DNA of 40,890 bases, from the NCBI GenBank assembly GCA_944332435.1, contig CALVJW010000011.1, positions 1 to 40,890 on the forward strand. The letters run 5' to 3'. A program made the position numbers and the translations under genes. Below, piece after piece: positions 15,597 to 22,652 of this stretch (positions are counted from its first letter, which is position 1; each line of letters starts with the position of its first letter). Below the pieces are notes generated by a model. That model made no database searches. It was not told the origin of the DNA and saw only the letters and a program-made list of their open reading frames with translations. The DNA is from an uncultured Bacilli bacterium (lineage in GTDB: Bacteria > Bacillota_I > Bacilli_A > RF39 > UBA660).

Positions 15597-16194
15597 ATTT
15601 CTTTTTAGTATAAACTTTTTCTTTTTCTTCTAAATAGCATTTGCGACATAATGATACATAAGTTACTTCATCTTTACCATCAATTGCAACTTGCTCGCCA
15701 TCGAAAACAAATTCATGATTAATTTTTCGTGTGTTAAAAATTGCTTTTTCACCACATCGACAAAGAGTTCGTAACTCTTCTATTTCATCAGCAATTTCTA
15801 ATAAACGCTTACTCCCTCCAAATAACTGCGTTTTAAAATCAGTTCTAAGACCATAACACATCACTGTGATATTCATTTTATCAACAATCATACCAAGTTC
15901 ATCAATTTGATTTTCCGTTAAAAACTGAGCTTCATCTACAAAGATACATTTAATATTATTACGAATTAAATCCCCTGCGACAAGATCAAAAATACTATCT
16001 TCTTGTTTGATTAAATAATCAACTTGTAATATAGAACCATTTCTTGATACAATCTTTGTTTCTCCTTTTGTATCTAATTTTGGTTTCATTAATACCGTAT
16101 TTAATCCTAACTCCTCATAATTATAATGGGTTTTAATAATATCTAAGGTTTTACCAGAATTCATTGCTCCATATCGAAAATATAATTTAGCCAT
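15595..16194 (-). CDS. tdk: thymidine kinase (type II)
   Basis: It phosphorylates thymidine to dTMP in the salvage route. Walker A GAMNSGKT is at residues 9-16, Walker B IFVDEAQF at about 84-91, and the C-terminal lasso region carries zinc-ligand Cys145, Cys147 (CRCG) and Cys183, Cys186 (CRKC). At 199 residues it is of normal length for the TK1-like type. The gene begins 7 bp after the TM2-domain gene, so the two share a promoter (16605-16613). Presence of tdk suggests reliance on external thymidine, an inference consistent with a host-associated life. Confidence 0.95.
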   Translation of the reverse strand: MAKLYFRYGAMNSGKTLDIIKTHYNYEELGLNTVLMKPKLDTKGETKIVSRNGSILQVDYLIKQEDSIFDLVAGDLIRNNIKCIFVDEAQFLTENQIDELGMIVDKMNITVMCYGLRTDFKTQLFGGSKRLLEIADEIEELRTLCRCGEKAIFNTRKINHEFVFDGEQVAIDGKDEVTYVSLCRKCYLEEKEKVYTKKK

Positions 16195-16201
16195 ATCTCA
16201 C

Positions 16202-16588
16202 CTATCCTATAAATGGAATTCTAGATATATAGTAATATTTTGGTTGTCCTACTAATTTCATTAAATCAAAAATAATTCCAATTCCCCAAAATCCAAATGT
16301 AACTACATAAAATATTCCCATAATATATTTTCTCTCATAAAATTTATGAGCTCCTAACCATCCTAAGAAAACACAAAGAAGAATGGAAATCCATTTGTTA
16401 AATGGACCTCTGATAATTCCATTATCCATATATGGTCGTTTTTGATTATCATACTTTCCAAAATCATTTTCTTCTTTGACTGTATCTTCTATCATTACTT
16501 CTTTTTTATTTGTAAATGTTTCCCCACAATATGGACAAATCGTTGCATTATCCTTTACTTCTTTTGCACACTTTTTACATAATTTCAT
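16202..16588 (-). CDS. zinc-ribbon TM2-domain membrane protein
   Basis: Residues 4-21 form a zinc ribbon with Cys4, Cys7, Cys18 and Cys21 (CKKC...CPYC). The C-terminal half is a TM2 domain with two membrane helices: WISILLCVFLGWLGAHKFY, then IMGIFYVVTFGFWGIGIIFD. TM2 proteins with a zinc ribbon are widespread in Gram-positive bacteria and have no agreed function. The charged linker (about residues 28-60) lies on the same side as the ribbon. It is the first gene of a two-gene unit with tdk, though no functional link is obvious. Length 128 residues. Confidence 0.85.
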   Translation of the reverse strand: MKLCKKCAKEVKDNATICPYCGETFTNKKEVMIEDTVKEENDFGKYDNQKRPYMDNGIIRGPFNKWISILLCVFLGWLGAHKFYERKYIMGIFYVVTFGFWGIGIIFDLMKLVGQPKYYYISRIPFIG

Positions 16589-16604
16589 CTTATCACCTTT
16601 TTAT

Positions 16605-16613
16605 ATTATAGCA
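16605..16613 (-). promoter_or_regulatory. extended -10 promoter for the TM2/tdk unit
   Basis: TGC followed by TATAAT on the minus strand, close upstream of the ribosome site AAGGTG. No convincing -35. Confidence 0.65.
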
Positions 16614-16806
16614 TGTTCCTAAAAAAAGAAAAAGTAGTTATATCAAACTGATACAATTCCTTAATATGAATAAAAATGTTGTCACAAATCAGGATATTTT
16701 CTTTAATTTCTTTTTTACTTTTACTATTCTCTGCAAATTTTTACATCCTAAATAAGCAGTTGAATTTCTACTTTCTAACTATATTACCCCAAAAATATCG
16801 GCCAAT

Positions 16807-16828
16807 AAAAAAGAACTTTCGTTCTTTT
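16807..16828 (-). terminator. terminator of the 16827-18005 gene
   Basis: AAAAGAAC and GTTCTTTT pair with a GAAA tetraloop, followed by a T-rich tail. It overlaps the stop codon. Confidence 0.85.
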
Positions 16829-18005
16829 AAGAAACAATATACGGACTAGAACTTCGACCACTTCCTGTAAGTGTTACTGTATTTTTTAAATATAATACAG
16901 GACGAACGTCACCTTCTGTGGTAGTAGCTTTTAATTTTATACTACCATTTTTTTGCAATTGATATGCATGATTTTGATAATTTTGTATTTCTGTTGTATT
17001 GAAAAACCATATTTCATTTCCATCATATAAATAATTATCAACCATACATTCCTTTTTCGTATCTTTATTTAATCCATCACATGCAATATTACTACTTGCT
17101 TTTAAATAATCACTCACATTTAATAACCCAATATAATAAGAATCTTTTGAAGTAACACTACGTTCTAACATAATTAGTTCTTTTAATGTAAGATTTTTAT
17201 TGTCTTTTGTTTTTCCAATATACCAATTTGGTTGTACTAATTTTTCTACATCTAACGATTGAATGATATTATTAACATTTTTATCGGTATCCCATATTGC
17301 AATCAAATTTTTTAATGTGGCAGGCTTATTCCAATCATTACTTCCTGTTTCATCCCATACAAGTTCAGCGATTACTCCTTTATTTGAAGCTGGCGTACAA
17401 GTAGTATTATCAGATACTGGACCATCATAAACAATCTTAATAGAATTATTAGATGTGATTCCAACAATTCTATAACAAGAACGATTCAAAATTAAATAAT
17501 TACTAGGGTTTTTCCCAACATAATATTTTTTCATAGCCCATGGATTATTCAAATCTAGCCCTGTTTTTTCTGTATCATTTACAAGATTTTCATTGGTTAA
17601 TAACTCCGTTACGGTATTTTCTTTTGTAAGACACATCTGTTCTGATGTCTTAGTATCATCAATATGAAATTCTGTATCTGTAACTTTTTTTGTAACACAA
17701 TATTGCGAATTTACCCACATATCCATACTAGCATTTCCATATTTATCAAGTGTTAAAATAAATGGGCCATGACTACGATCATTTCCATCAAAATAAGATT
17801 CTTCCGTATAAGTAACCGTTTCATTCTTATTCATCCCCATATGTGTTAATTTGGCTGACTCAGAAATCGAATAAGCAATATTTTTTGCCTCATTACGTTT
17901 CTTTTTTTCATGAAAGTCAACACCTATGGAAATTACCCAAATGATTCCAATTATAAATATGATAATAATTGAAATAATTTCAGCTGGTGATAATTTTATT
18001 TTCAT
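16827..18005 (-). CDS. membrane-anchored surface protein with a DUF6273-like C-terminal region
   Basis: One N-terminal membrane helix (about residues 9-28, IISIIIIFIIGIIWVISIG) anchors a largely extracellular protein of 392 residues. The C-terminal two thirds contain NYLILNRSCYRIVGITSNNS then IKIVYDG, later GLLNVSDYL, YLYDGNEIWFFN and VRPVLYLKNTVTL. From memory this order is typical of the DUF6273-like domains common in gut Firmicutes surface proteins. Several Cys pairs may form disulfides. It lacks the GFTLIE prepilin motif of the protein at 31834-34194, although the two have similar hydrophobic starts. Transcription probably starts at an extended TGTTATAAG box at 18025-18033. AGGGATG lies before the ATG. 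Function unknown; adhesion is a guess. Confidence 0.7.
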   Translation of the reverse strand: MKIKLSPAEIISIIIIFIIGIIWVISIGVDFHEKKKRNEAKNIAYSISESAKLTHMGMNKNETVTYTEESYFDGNDRSHGPFILTLDKYGNASMDMWVNSQYCVTKKVTDTEFHIDDTKTSEQMCLTKENTVTELLTNENLVNDTEKTGLDLNNPWAMKKYYVGKNPSNYLILNRSCYRIVGITSNNSIKIVYDGPVSDNTTCTPASNKGVIAELVWDETGSNDWNKPATLKNLIAIWDTDKNVNNIIQSLDVEKLVQPNWYIGKTKDNKNLTLKELIMLERSVTSKDSYYIGLLNVSDYLKASSNIACDGLNKDTKKECMVDNYLYDGNEIWFFNTTEIQNYQNHAYQLQKNGSIKLKATTTEGDVRPVLYLKNTVTLTGSGRSSSPYIVS

Positions 18006-18024
18006 AGCATCATCCCTATCTATT

Positions 18025-18033
18025 CTTATAACA
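18025..18033 (-). promoter_or_regulatory. extended -10 box downstream of 6S RNA
   Basis: TGT then TATAAG on the minus strand, overlapping the T-run that ends the 6S RNA and about 20 bp before the ATG at 18005. Confidence 0.45.
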
Positions 18034-18190
18034 AAAAAAGTCTAAAGAGCATTATTGGAAACCGGATCTCCCAGGTGGGTATCACATACAAAGTTTTAGG
18101 ATTCTTATTTAAAAATAAGTATTCAACACCACTTTGTAATTAGATTCCCAATTAATAACTTGTAGGTTTTATAAATTGCTATCTTTAGAC
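18033..18190 (-). ncRNA. ssrS: 6S RNA (ssrS)
   Basis: The transcript is expected to start at G18190, seven bases after a perfect TATAAT. Its ends pair: GTCTAAAGA at the 5' end with TCTTTAGAC at the 3' end, followed by seven T. Inside, GCA/TGC and AACC/GGTT extend the closing stem. A large open region follows, then a terminal arm closed by TACAAAGT/ACTTTGTA and capped by CTTATTT/AAATAAG. This closing stem, central bubble and terminal arm layout in about 158 nt, together with ATACCCACCT on the 3' side of the bubble, is what I expect for 6S RNA in Firmicutes. That RNA imitates an open promoter and binds sigma-A RNA polymerase. No open frame covers the region. It is slightly shorter than most 6S RNAs. 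Confidence 0.75.
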
Positions 18191-18196
18191 AATTAC

Positions 18197-18225
18197 ATTA
18201 TATCATATTCTCCCCTATTTGAGAA
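18197..18225 (-). promoter_or_regulatory. 6S RNA promoter
   Basis: TTCTCA (18225-18220), 17 bp and TATAAT (18202-18197) with extended TGA, placing the start at the closing-stem G. Confidence 0.75.
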
Positions 18226-18228
18226 TAT
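18205..18228. repeat. inverted repeat over the 6S -35 region
   Basis: ATATTCTC (18205-18212) and GAGAATAT (18221-18228) are perfect inverted copies with an 8-bp gap. It could be an operator for 6S RNA, or the stem that ends the 18247-19800 gene; on the minus strand it lacks a T-run. Confidence 0.45.
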
Positions 18229-18246
18229 TTTTTCCTAACTTAATTT

Positions 18247-19800
18247 TTATTTTTTCGTATACTGCCTCATCTTCTTTATATAATATTGTCTTCTTCTTCC
18301 TTTCATTTCTTGAAAATTAAAATAATTTTCTAAATAACATTCATTGAGTATATTCGTAATTTCATAATAATCTTGAAATAAAAATTCTTGAAACAAGCGA
18401 TACATTTCTTTTGCCTCATGAAATTTAATATAGTGAAATAATTTTTTAAACTTTTCATAGAAAGGATTAAGAAGAACATAGTAATTTTGATACGAAACAA
18501 CTTGCATACGATTTCCATAGTCAAAGTTTCCAAATAAGGCAATCCCATTTTCTAATAATTTTCGATATAATTCTTCAGTCGAAAGTTGATGAATCACTTC
18601 ATTTACTAAATCATAATGTAATAAACCAATTTTTGTATTTTTTTGTTCCAAAGATAAGCCACATTTAATTCTTCTCTCATTTCGTAAATCTTGATATTCA
18701 GTCACTTCTAATGCGTGCAAAAATTCATGAAGCGCGGTTATAGAAGGATTATTTAATTTAACTGGTTTGACAAAAAAATATACTTGTGAATCAAAACTTT
18801 CAATACTACAAAATCCTTCTGTTTTCGAATCTAAAAATAATCTATTGATAGAATTTACCCCAAATGTATGATTCTTTAATCCTCCTAAGATATAGTCTTT
18901 AAAAGATTTAATATAAGGTTCAATTAAAAAACTTTGAATTTGATAATTATCATAATAATCACCCAATAACGATTTTATTTCTAATACTAAATTTCTAGGT
19001 GGCATGTAAGCAAGATAAAGTGGATTTTTTAAAAATTCGTCCACAGAGCAAAGATGAAAATGATAACAAACGTTTAAATATTTCATTCTATTTTGAATGA
19101 TATTCCATTTTTCTATTCCCTCTAGCATAAAATCTAAATCTTTACTAAATCCATCGATGATAGTAATAATGATAGAATTCGGATCAATTTTAGAAACCAA
19201 ATTTTCATCGTTCCAATATTGTTTTTTAGTATACTCCATATGAAGAGATTGACAAAAAGGTTCATTTGGATAATTCTTTACTATTTGCTTGTAAAAACGG
19301 GTCATAAACTTATTGTAAATCCATATGTTTTTTTTACGAAAATGGTTTATCTTATGAATATCATCACGATAGACCTCCATTACTTTTTGATAGTCGGCTA
19401 TCTTTTTTTGATAAAGAGATTGTAGTTCTTTATCATCCCACTTTTCAATATGGTCCATCAATTTTTTTGCTTTATCAAATTCTACTACATAACGTTCGTA
19501 AAATTTCGCATGATTATAAAATAATACTTTTTGTTTGGAGATGTCAGTTTGAAAAACTTCTTGTTTTACTGTAAAACCTGCTTCTAAAAGAAACTCCAGT
19601 AAAAAATGAGTTTTCCATACTTTACTTTGATAATATAAAAATTCATCGACATCCTCTACTGGCATATAAATATATCCTTTTATTTTCTTAAGTCTTTTTT
19701 TGATTTCTTCAGGAGTTGCTTGATAAAAATGTGCAAGTTCTTCAATTACTTCGTCTGAAATAGTATTTAATTGTAGTTTTTTTTGATAATCAATCATCAC
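18247..19800 (-). CDS. putative zinc metallopeptidase-like protein (HExxH), unknown family
   Basis: I do not recognise the family. The 517-residue protein is rich in Tyr, Lys and Phe and has no signal peptide or membrane helix. One striking motif is TALHEFLHALEV: His358-Glu359-x-x-His362, a zinc-protease signature. A second Glu comes 39 residues later in NEVIHQL (Glu401), the spacing and setting of a gluzincin third ligand. The first half is helical and charged. A starting segment SDEVIEELAHFYQATPEEIK resembles a small helix-turn-helix type helical pair. AGTAGG lies 7 bases before the first of two ATGs. It begins 5 bp after the TtcA-type gene, so they share a message. If it is a peptidase, the substrate is inside the cell; the motif could also be accidental. 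Confidence 0.55.
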   Translation of the reverse strand: MMIDYQKKLQLNTISDEVIEELAHFYQATPEEIKKRLKKIKGYIYMPVEDVDEFLYYQSKVWKTHFLLEFLLEAGFTVKQEVFQTDISKQKVLFYNHAKFYERYVVEFDKAKKLMDHIEKWDDKELQSLYQKKIADYQKVMEVYRDDIHKINHFRKKNIWIYNKFMTRFYKQIVKNYPNEPFCQSLHMEYTKKQYWNDENLVSKIDPNSIIITIIDGFSKDLDFMLEGIEKWNIIQNRMKYLNVCYHFHLCSVDEFLKNPLYLAYMPPRNLVLEIKSLLGDYYDNYQIQSFLIEPYIKSFKDYILGGLKNHTFGVNSINRLFLDSKTEGFCSIESFDSQVYFFVKPVKLNNPSITALHEFLHALEVTEYQDLRNERRIKCGLSLEQKNTKIGLLHYDLVNEVIHQLSTEELYRKLLENGIALFGNFDYGNRMQVVSYQNYYVLLNPFYEKFKKLFHYIKFHEAKEMYRLFQEFLFQDYYEITNILNECYLENYFNFQEMKGRRRQYYIKKMRQYTKK

Positions 19801-19805
19801 AAAAC

Positions 19806-20624
19806 CTACTTATCATATGTATCTAAAAAATGAAATTTTTTGTTATCTTTTTTATAAGCAATCAAAGTATCTAAGTTCACATTCATCGTACTATTTAAAA
19901 TATTGATATCACTATCTTCATAAATATCTAGTAAATCTTCTGATAATTTTTTAATAACAGCTCTTTTCCCAATTCCTTTTTTTGTCACACTACAAGCACA
20001 ATCAATAAAGGTTAAATCATTGTAATTAGCCCATGCTTTAATACAATTTTCTTTGACATAATATAATGGTCGAACAAGTTCCATTCCTTCAAAATGATCA
20101 CTATGTAATTTCGGCATCATACTACTATATTGCCCGTTAAAAATCATATTCATAAGTACTGTTTCTATTACATCATTCATATGATGGCCAAGTGCAATTT
20201 TATTGCATCCTAATTTTTTCGCTTCACTATATAAGTGTCCCCTTCTCATTCTTGCACATAAATAACAAGGATTATCATTTCGATCACGGCTTGTCATATC
20301 GGCTACTTCAAAAATATTACTTTGAAAAATATGAGCTTCTATATTTAATAATTTTAAATTTTCTTTTATCTTATTTAGATTTTCTTCTTGATACCCTGGA
20401 TCCATTACAATATATTCTAGTGAAAAATCTATTTTCCCATGTCTTTTTAATTCTTCTAAACATTTTGCCAGTAACATTGAATCTTTCCCACCACTAATAC
20501 ATACGGCAATTTTATCCCCATCTTCTACTAATTCAAATTCTTTTACCGCTTTTATAAATTTAGACCATATCTTATTACGATATCGCTTGATAATACTCTT
20601 TTCTATCTCTTTATATTTTTCCAT
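19806..20624 (-). CDS. ttcA: TtcA-family tRNA thiolation enzyme
   Basis: A PP-loop ATPase that activates a tRNA base for sulfur insertion; in TtcA the product is 2-thiocytidine-32. The PP motif SGGKDS is at residues 44-49. Cluster-type cysteines are Cys120 and Cys123 (CYLC, then ARMRRGHLY) and a third in DCACS (Cys209 or Cys211), the arrangement used for an Fe-S cluster in TtcA and TtuA proteins. GHHMNDVIET is also typical. The start at 20624 is preferred to an ATG four codons upstream because GAGGTG then lies in range. Length 272 residues. The related TtuA group cannot be excluded from motifs alone. It heads a unit with the HExxH gene. Confidence 0.85.
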   Translation of the reverse strand: MEKYKEIEKSIIKRYRNKIWSKFIKAVKEFELVEDGDKIAVCISGGKDSMLLAKCLEELKRHGKIDFSLEYIVMDPGYQEENLNKIKENLKLLNIEAHIFQSNIFEVADMTSRDRNDNPCYLCARMRRGHLYSEAKKLGCNKIALGHHMNDVIETVLMNMIFNGQYSSMMPKLHSDHFEGMELVRPLYYVKENCIKAWANYNDLTFIDCACSVTKKGIGKRAVIKKLSEDLLDIYEDSDINILNSTMNVNLDTLIAYKKDNKKFHFLDTYDK

Positions 20625-20648
20625 ACTGCACCTCATTTAAACAGTATT

Positions 20649-20657
20649 ATTATAGCA
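20649..20657 (-). promoter_or_regulatory. extended -10 promoter for the ttcA unit
   Basis: TGC then TATAAT on the minus strand about 25 bp before the ATG at 20624. The -35 region is weak. Confidence 0.6.
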
Positions 20658-20681
20658 AAATTTATTTATAAATACTATAAA

Positions 20682-20708
20682 AAATATATACAAAGTATGT
20701 ATATATTT
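20682..20708 (-). terminator. terminator of the 20708-22567 gene
   Basis: AAATATATAC and GTATATATTT form a 10-bp stem with a 7-nt loop, followed by further T. Confidence 0.75.
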
Positions 20709-22567
20709 TATCTTGATTTCTTAATTTGATAACTTAAATTAAGTTCTACATCATTTGGTATTTCTTCTAATGCATCAATAAATTGATCTAAACCAGAATT
20801 TGGAGCTCCAGCAACTGCATTATCATAAAGTTCTTCTACTAAAGAGTTTAACGTCACTGCTTGATTATCCTCTAAAAATGACTTTATTATTGCTAAAATA
20901 TCATCTTTAATAGTTGCTAAATCTCTTTTTGTTTTTTCATTTTCTAAATTTGCATTTGCATTTAATTGATAATAACATTTTATTTGTACCTGTAATTGTT
21001 TTTTCGTTTTTTCATCCAAAGCATCTATACTATGAGTAAGATTTTCTAACAACTCATTTGTAAAATTAATCATATTTTTTAGTGCATCTGGATGGTTTGC
21101 ATTTACTAATTGTTCTGTTAAAAATTCTTTTCCAAGTAAATTTACTATTTGTTTTTCTCTATCATCTAATAAAATTCTAGAAGTTGTTAACAATAATTTA
21201 GAAGTATCTAATACTATGATAATTTGTTCATTTAATCCTTGTTTTTGCAAATTGATTATTTTATCGATTAAAGATTTATCTAAACCTAATGCCAAAAATA
21301 ATTCTTCAACTATACTTGAATCTAATTGAAATATCTGATCTTTTAAATATTCTATTAAATCACTATTTTTATATTTTCTTTTAGCAATATCGTCTAAAAT
21401 TTCTAAAAATTGTAATAACCAAGCTTCATCATATTTTGAATAAAGTTGTTTAAAATTAGTTTGTATTTGTGAAAATGTCCCCCACTCATTCAATCTTAAA
21501 CCGATTAGTTTATCATAATCATAACTAAGTAAATATGCTCTTATATTTTCATTTTTAATTTGTGATGTAAAAGATAATAATTTTTCCATTTCTTTCATAG
21601 TATCAAAAGAAAAATCACATTCTATTAGTTTATCTGCATATTCTAATAATTTTTCTTGATTATTGAATACACAGGATAATTTCTTCATATGTCTCAATAC
21701 TTTTTTGACATGATTTTCTGGGCAATAGTACAACTTTTCTAAAAAAGGAACCCAGGAATTAAAAGTATCATTAATCATATATTCTAAAAATGGCAAATGA
21801 TCAATTAGCAATTCTTTTTGTTTATTTGGAAGATGGACAGCTGCAATATTAGATAAATAATTTTCTATTGCTTCTGCACTTTTGAGTCTATTTAATAAAG
21901 AAAGAATCGTCTCTGCTTTATTTGGATAATCAGAAATGAAATCTAGCAATTTGTTTGCATACTCCACTGTTCTTTGTTGGTTATTGAATACACGAGATAC
22001 TTTTTTCATATGATTCAATATTTTTTGGATGTGATCTTCTGGGAAATAGCACAACTTTTCTAAGAAAAAATCACTATTATTATTAATCGCATATTCTAAA
22101 AGTGGCAAATGATCAATTAGTAATTCTTTTTTCTCATTTGGAAGATTGATATGTGCAATACTACATAAATAATTTCCTATTGTTTCTGCACTTTTGAGCC
22201 TATTTAATAAAGAAAGAATCGTCTCTGCTTTATTTGGATGATCAGAAATTAACTCCAGTATATTATCTAAAGTATCTAAATTATCTAAATTATCTAAATT
22301 CTTTGTTAAATCAATATACTTTAAATTATTCTTTTTATAGACTTCTAAAAATAATTGAATAATGTCTGTATTTACTTTTCCCTTTAACGTAGCAACTATC
22401 ATTATCATGTCTTGCATTTTATCAAAATCTGTTTCACTTAAAATAATCTCTTCTTGTTCTTTTGTTAATTGTAGTAATTCTTTTATATAAAAATTTCTAT
22501 CATCAAAAAAAGTATTTCTTCCCAAGCCTGTATTTTGTAATAAATTGATTAGCGTTTCTTTTTTCAT
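20708..22567 (-). CDS. large helical protein with an internal 104-residue duplication
   Basis: I do not recognise this 619-residue protein. It appears all-helical, with no signal peptide, membrane helix or enzyme motif. Residues of about 104-207 and 208-315 are close copies: each has ISDxPNKAETILSLLNRLKS, LPNxxKELLIDHLPxLEY and then HMKKxSxVFNNQ. A short LDNLDNLDTLDN track precedes the first copy. Starting with MKKETLINLLQNTGLGRN, it has a very strong AAGGGGGA site and a perfect promoter. These resemble the control regions of the repeat genes at both window ends, so it may belong to the same class of cytoplasmic helical-scaffold proteins. That grouping rests on style, not homology. Function unknown. 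Confidence 0.7.
   Translation of the reverse strand: MKKETLINLLQNTGLGRNTFFDDRNFYIKELLQLTKEQEEIILSETDFDKMQDMIMIVATLKGKVNTDIIQLFLEVYKKNNLKYIDLTKNLDNLDNLDTLDNILELISDHPNKAETILSLLNRLKSAETIGNYLCSIAHINLPNEKKELLIDHLPLLEYAINNNSDFFLEKLCYFPEDHIQKILNHMKKVSRVFNNQQRTVEYANKLLDFISDYPNKAETILSLLNRLKSAEAIENYLSNIAAVHLPNKQKELLIDHLPFLEYMINDTFNSWVPFLEKLYYCPENHVKKVLRHMKKLSCVFNNQEKLLEYADKLIECDFSFDTMKEMEKLLSFTSQIKNENIRAYLLSYDYDKLIGLRLNEWGTFSQIQTNFKQLYSKYDEAWLLQFLEILDDIAKRKYKNSDLIEYLKDQIFQLDSSIVEELFLALGLDKSLIDKIINLQKQGLNEQIIIVLDTSKLLLTTSRILLDDREKQIVNLLGKEFLTEQLVNANHPDALKNMINFTNELLENLTHSIDALDEKTKKQLQVQIKCYYQLNANANLENEKTKRDLATIKDDILAIIKSFLEDNQAVTLNSLVEELYDNAVAGAPNSGLDQFIDALEEIPNDVELNLSYQIKKSR
21625..22256 (-). repeat. 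two 312-bp direct copies inside the helical gene
   Basis: A stretch starting at 21891 recurs at 22203 (shift 312 bp, 104 codons). The best-kept block, encoding ETILSLLNRLKSAE, is nearly identical in DNA, which indicates a fairly recent in-frame duplication. Confidence 0.8.
22263..22298 (-). repeat. 9-bp microrepeat (four units)
   Basis: TTATCTAAA repeats four times in phase (second unit GTATCTAAA), encoding a Leu-Asp-Asn/Thr track near residue 90-100. Slippage would change length by three residues without shifting the frame. Confidence 0.85.
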
Positions 22568-22591
22568 ATTATTCCCCCTTAAGTAACCCTT

Positions 22592-22619
22592 ATTATAAAC
22601 ATTTTTTTTAATTTGTCAA
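22592..22619 (-). promoter_or_regulatory. sigma-A-type promoter for the helical gene
   Basis: TTGACA (22619-22614), 16 bp and TATAAT (22597-22592), both perfect. Same spacer as the promoters at 1574-1601 and 3915-3942. Confidence 0.85.
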
Positions 22620-22624
22620 ATCAT

Positions 22625-22652
22625 AAAAAAGAAGTAGTTATTCTTCTACTTC
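22625..22652 (-). terminator. terminator of the ABC exporter operon
   Basis: GAAGTAG and CTACTTC stem across the TAA stop of the 22638 gene, followed by six T. Confidence 0.8.
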
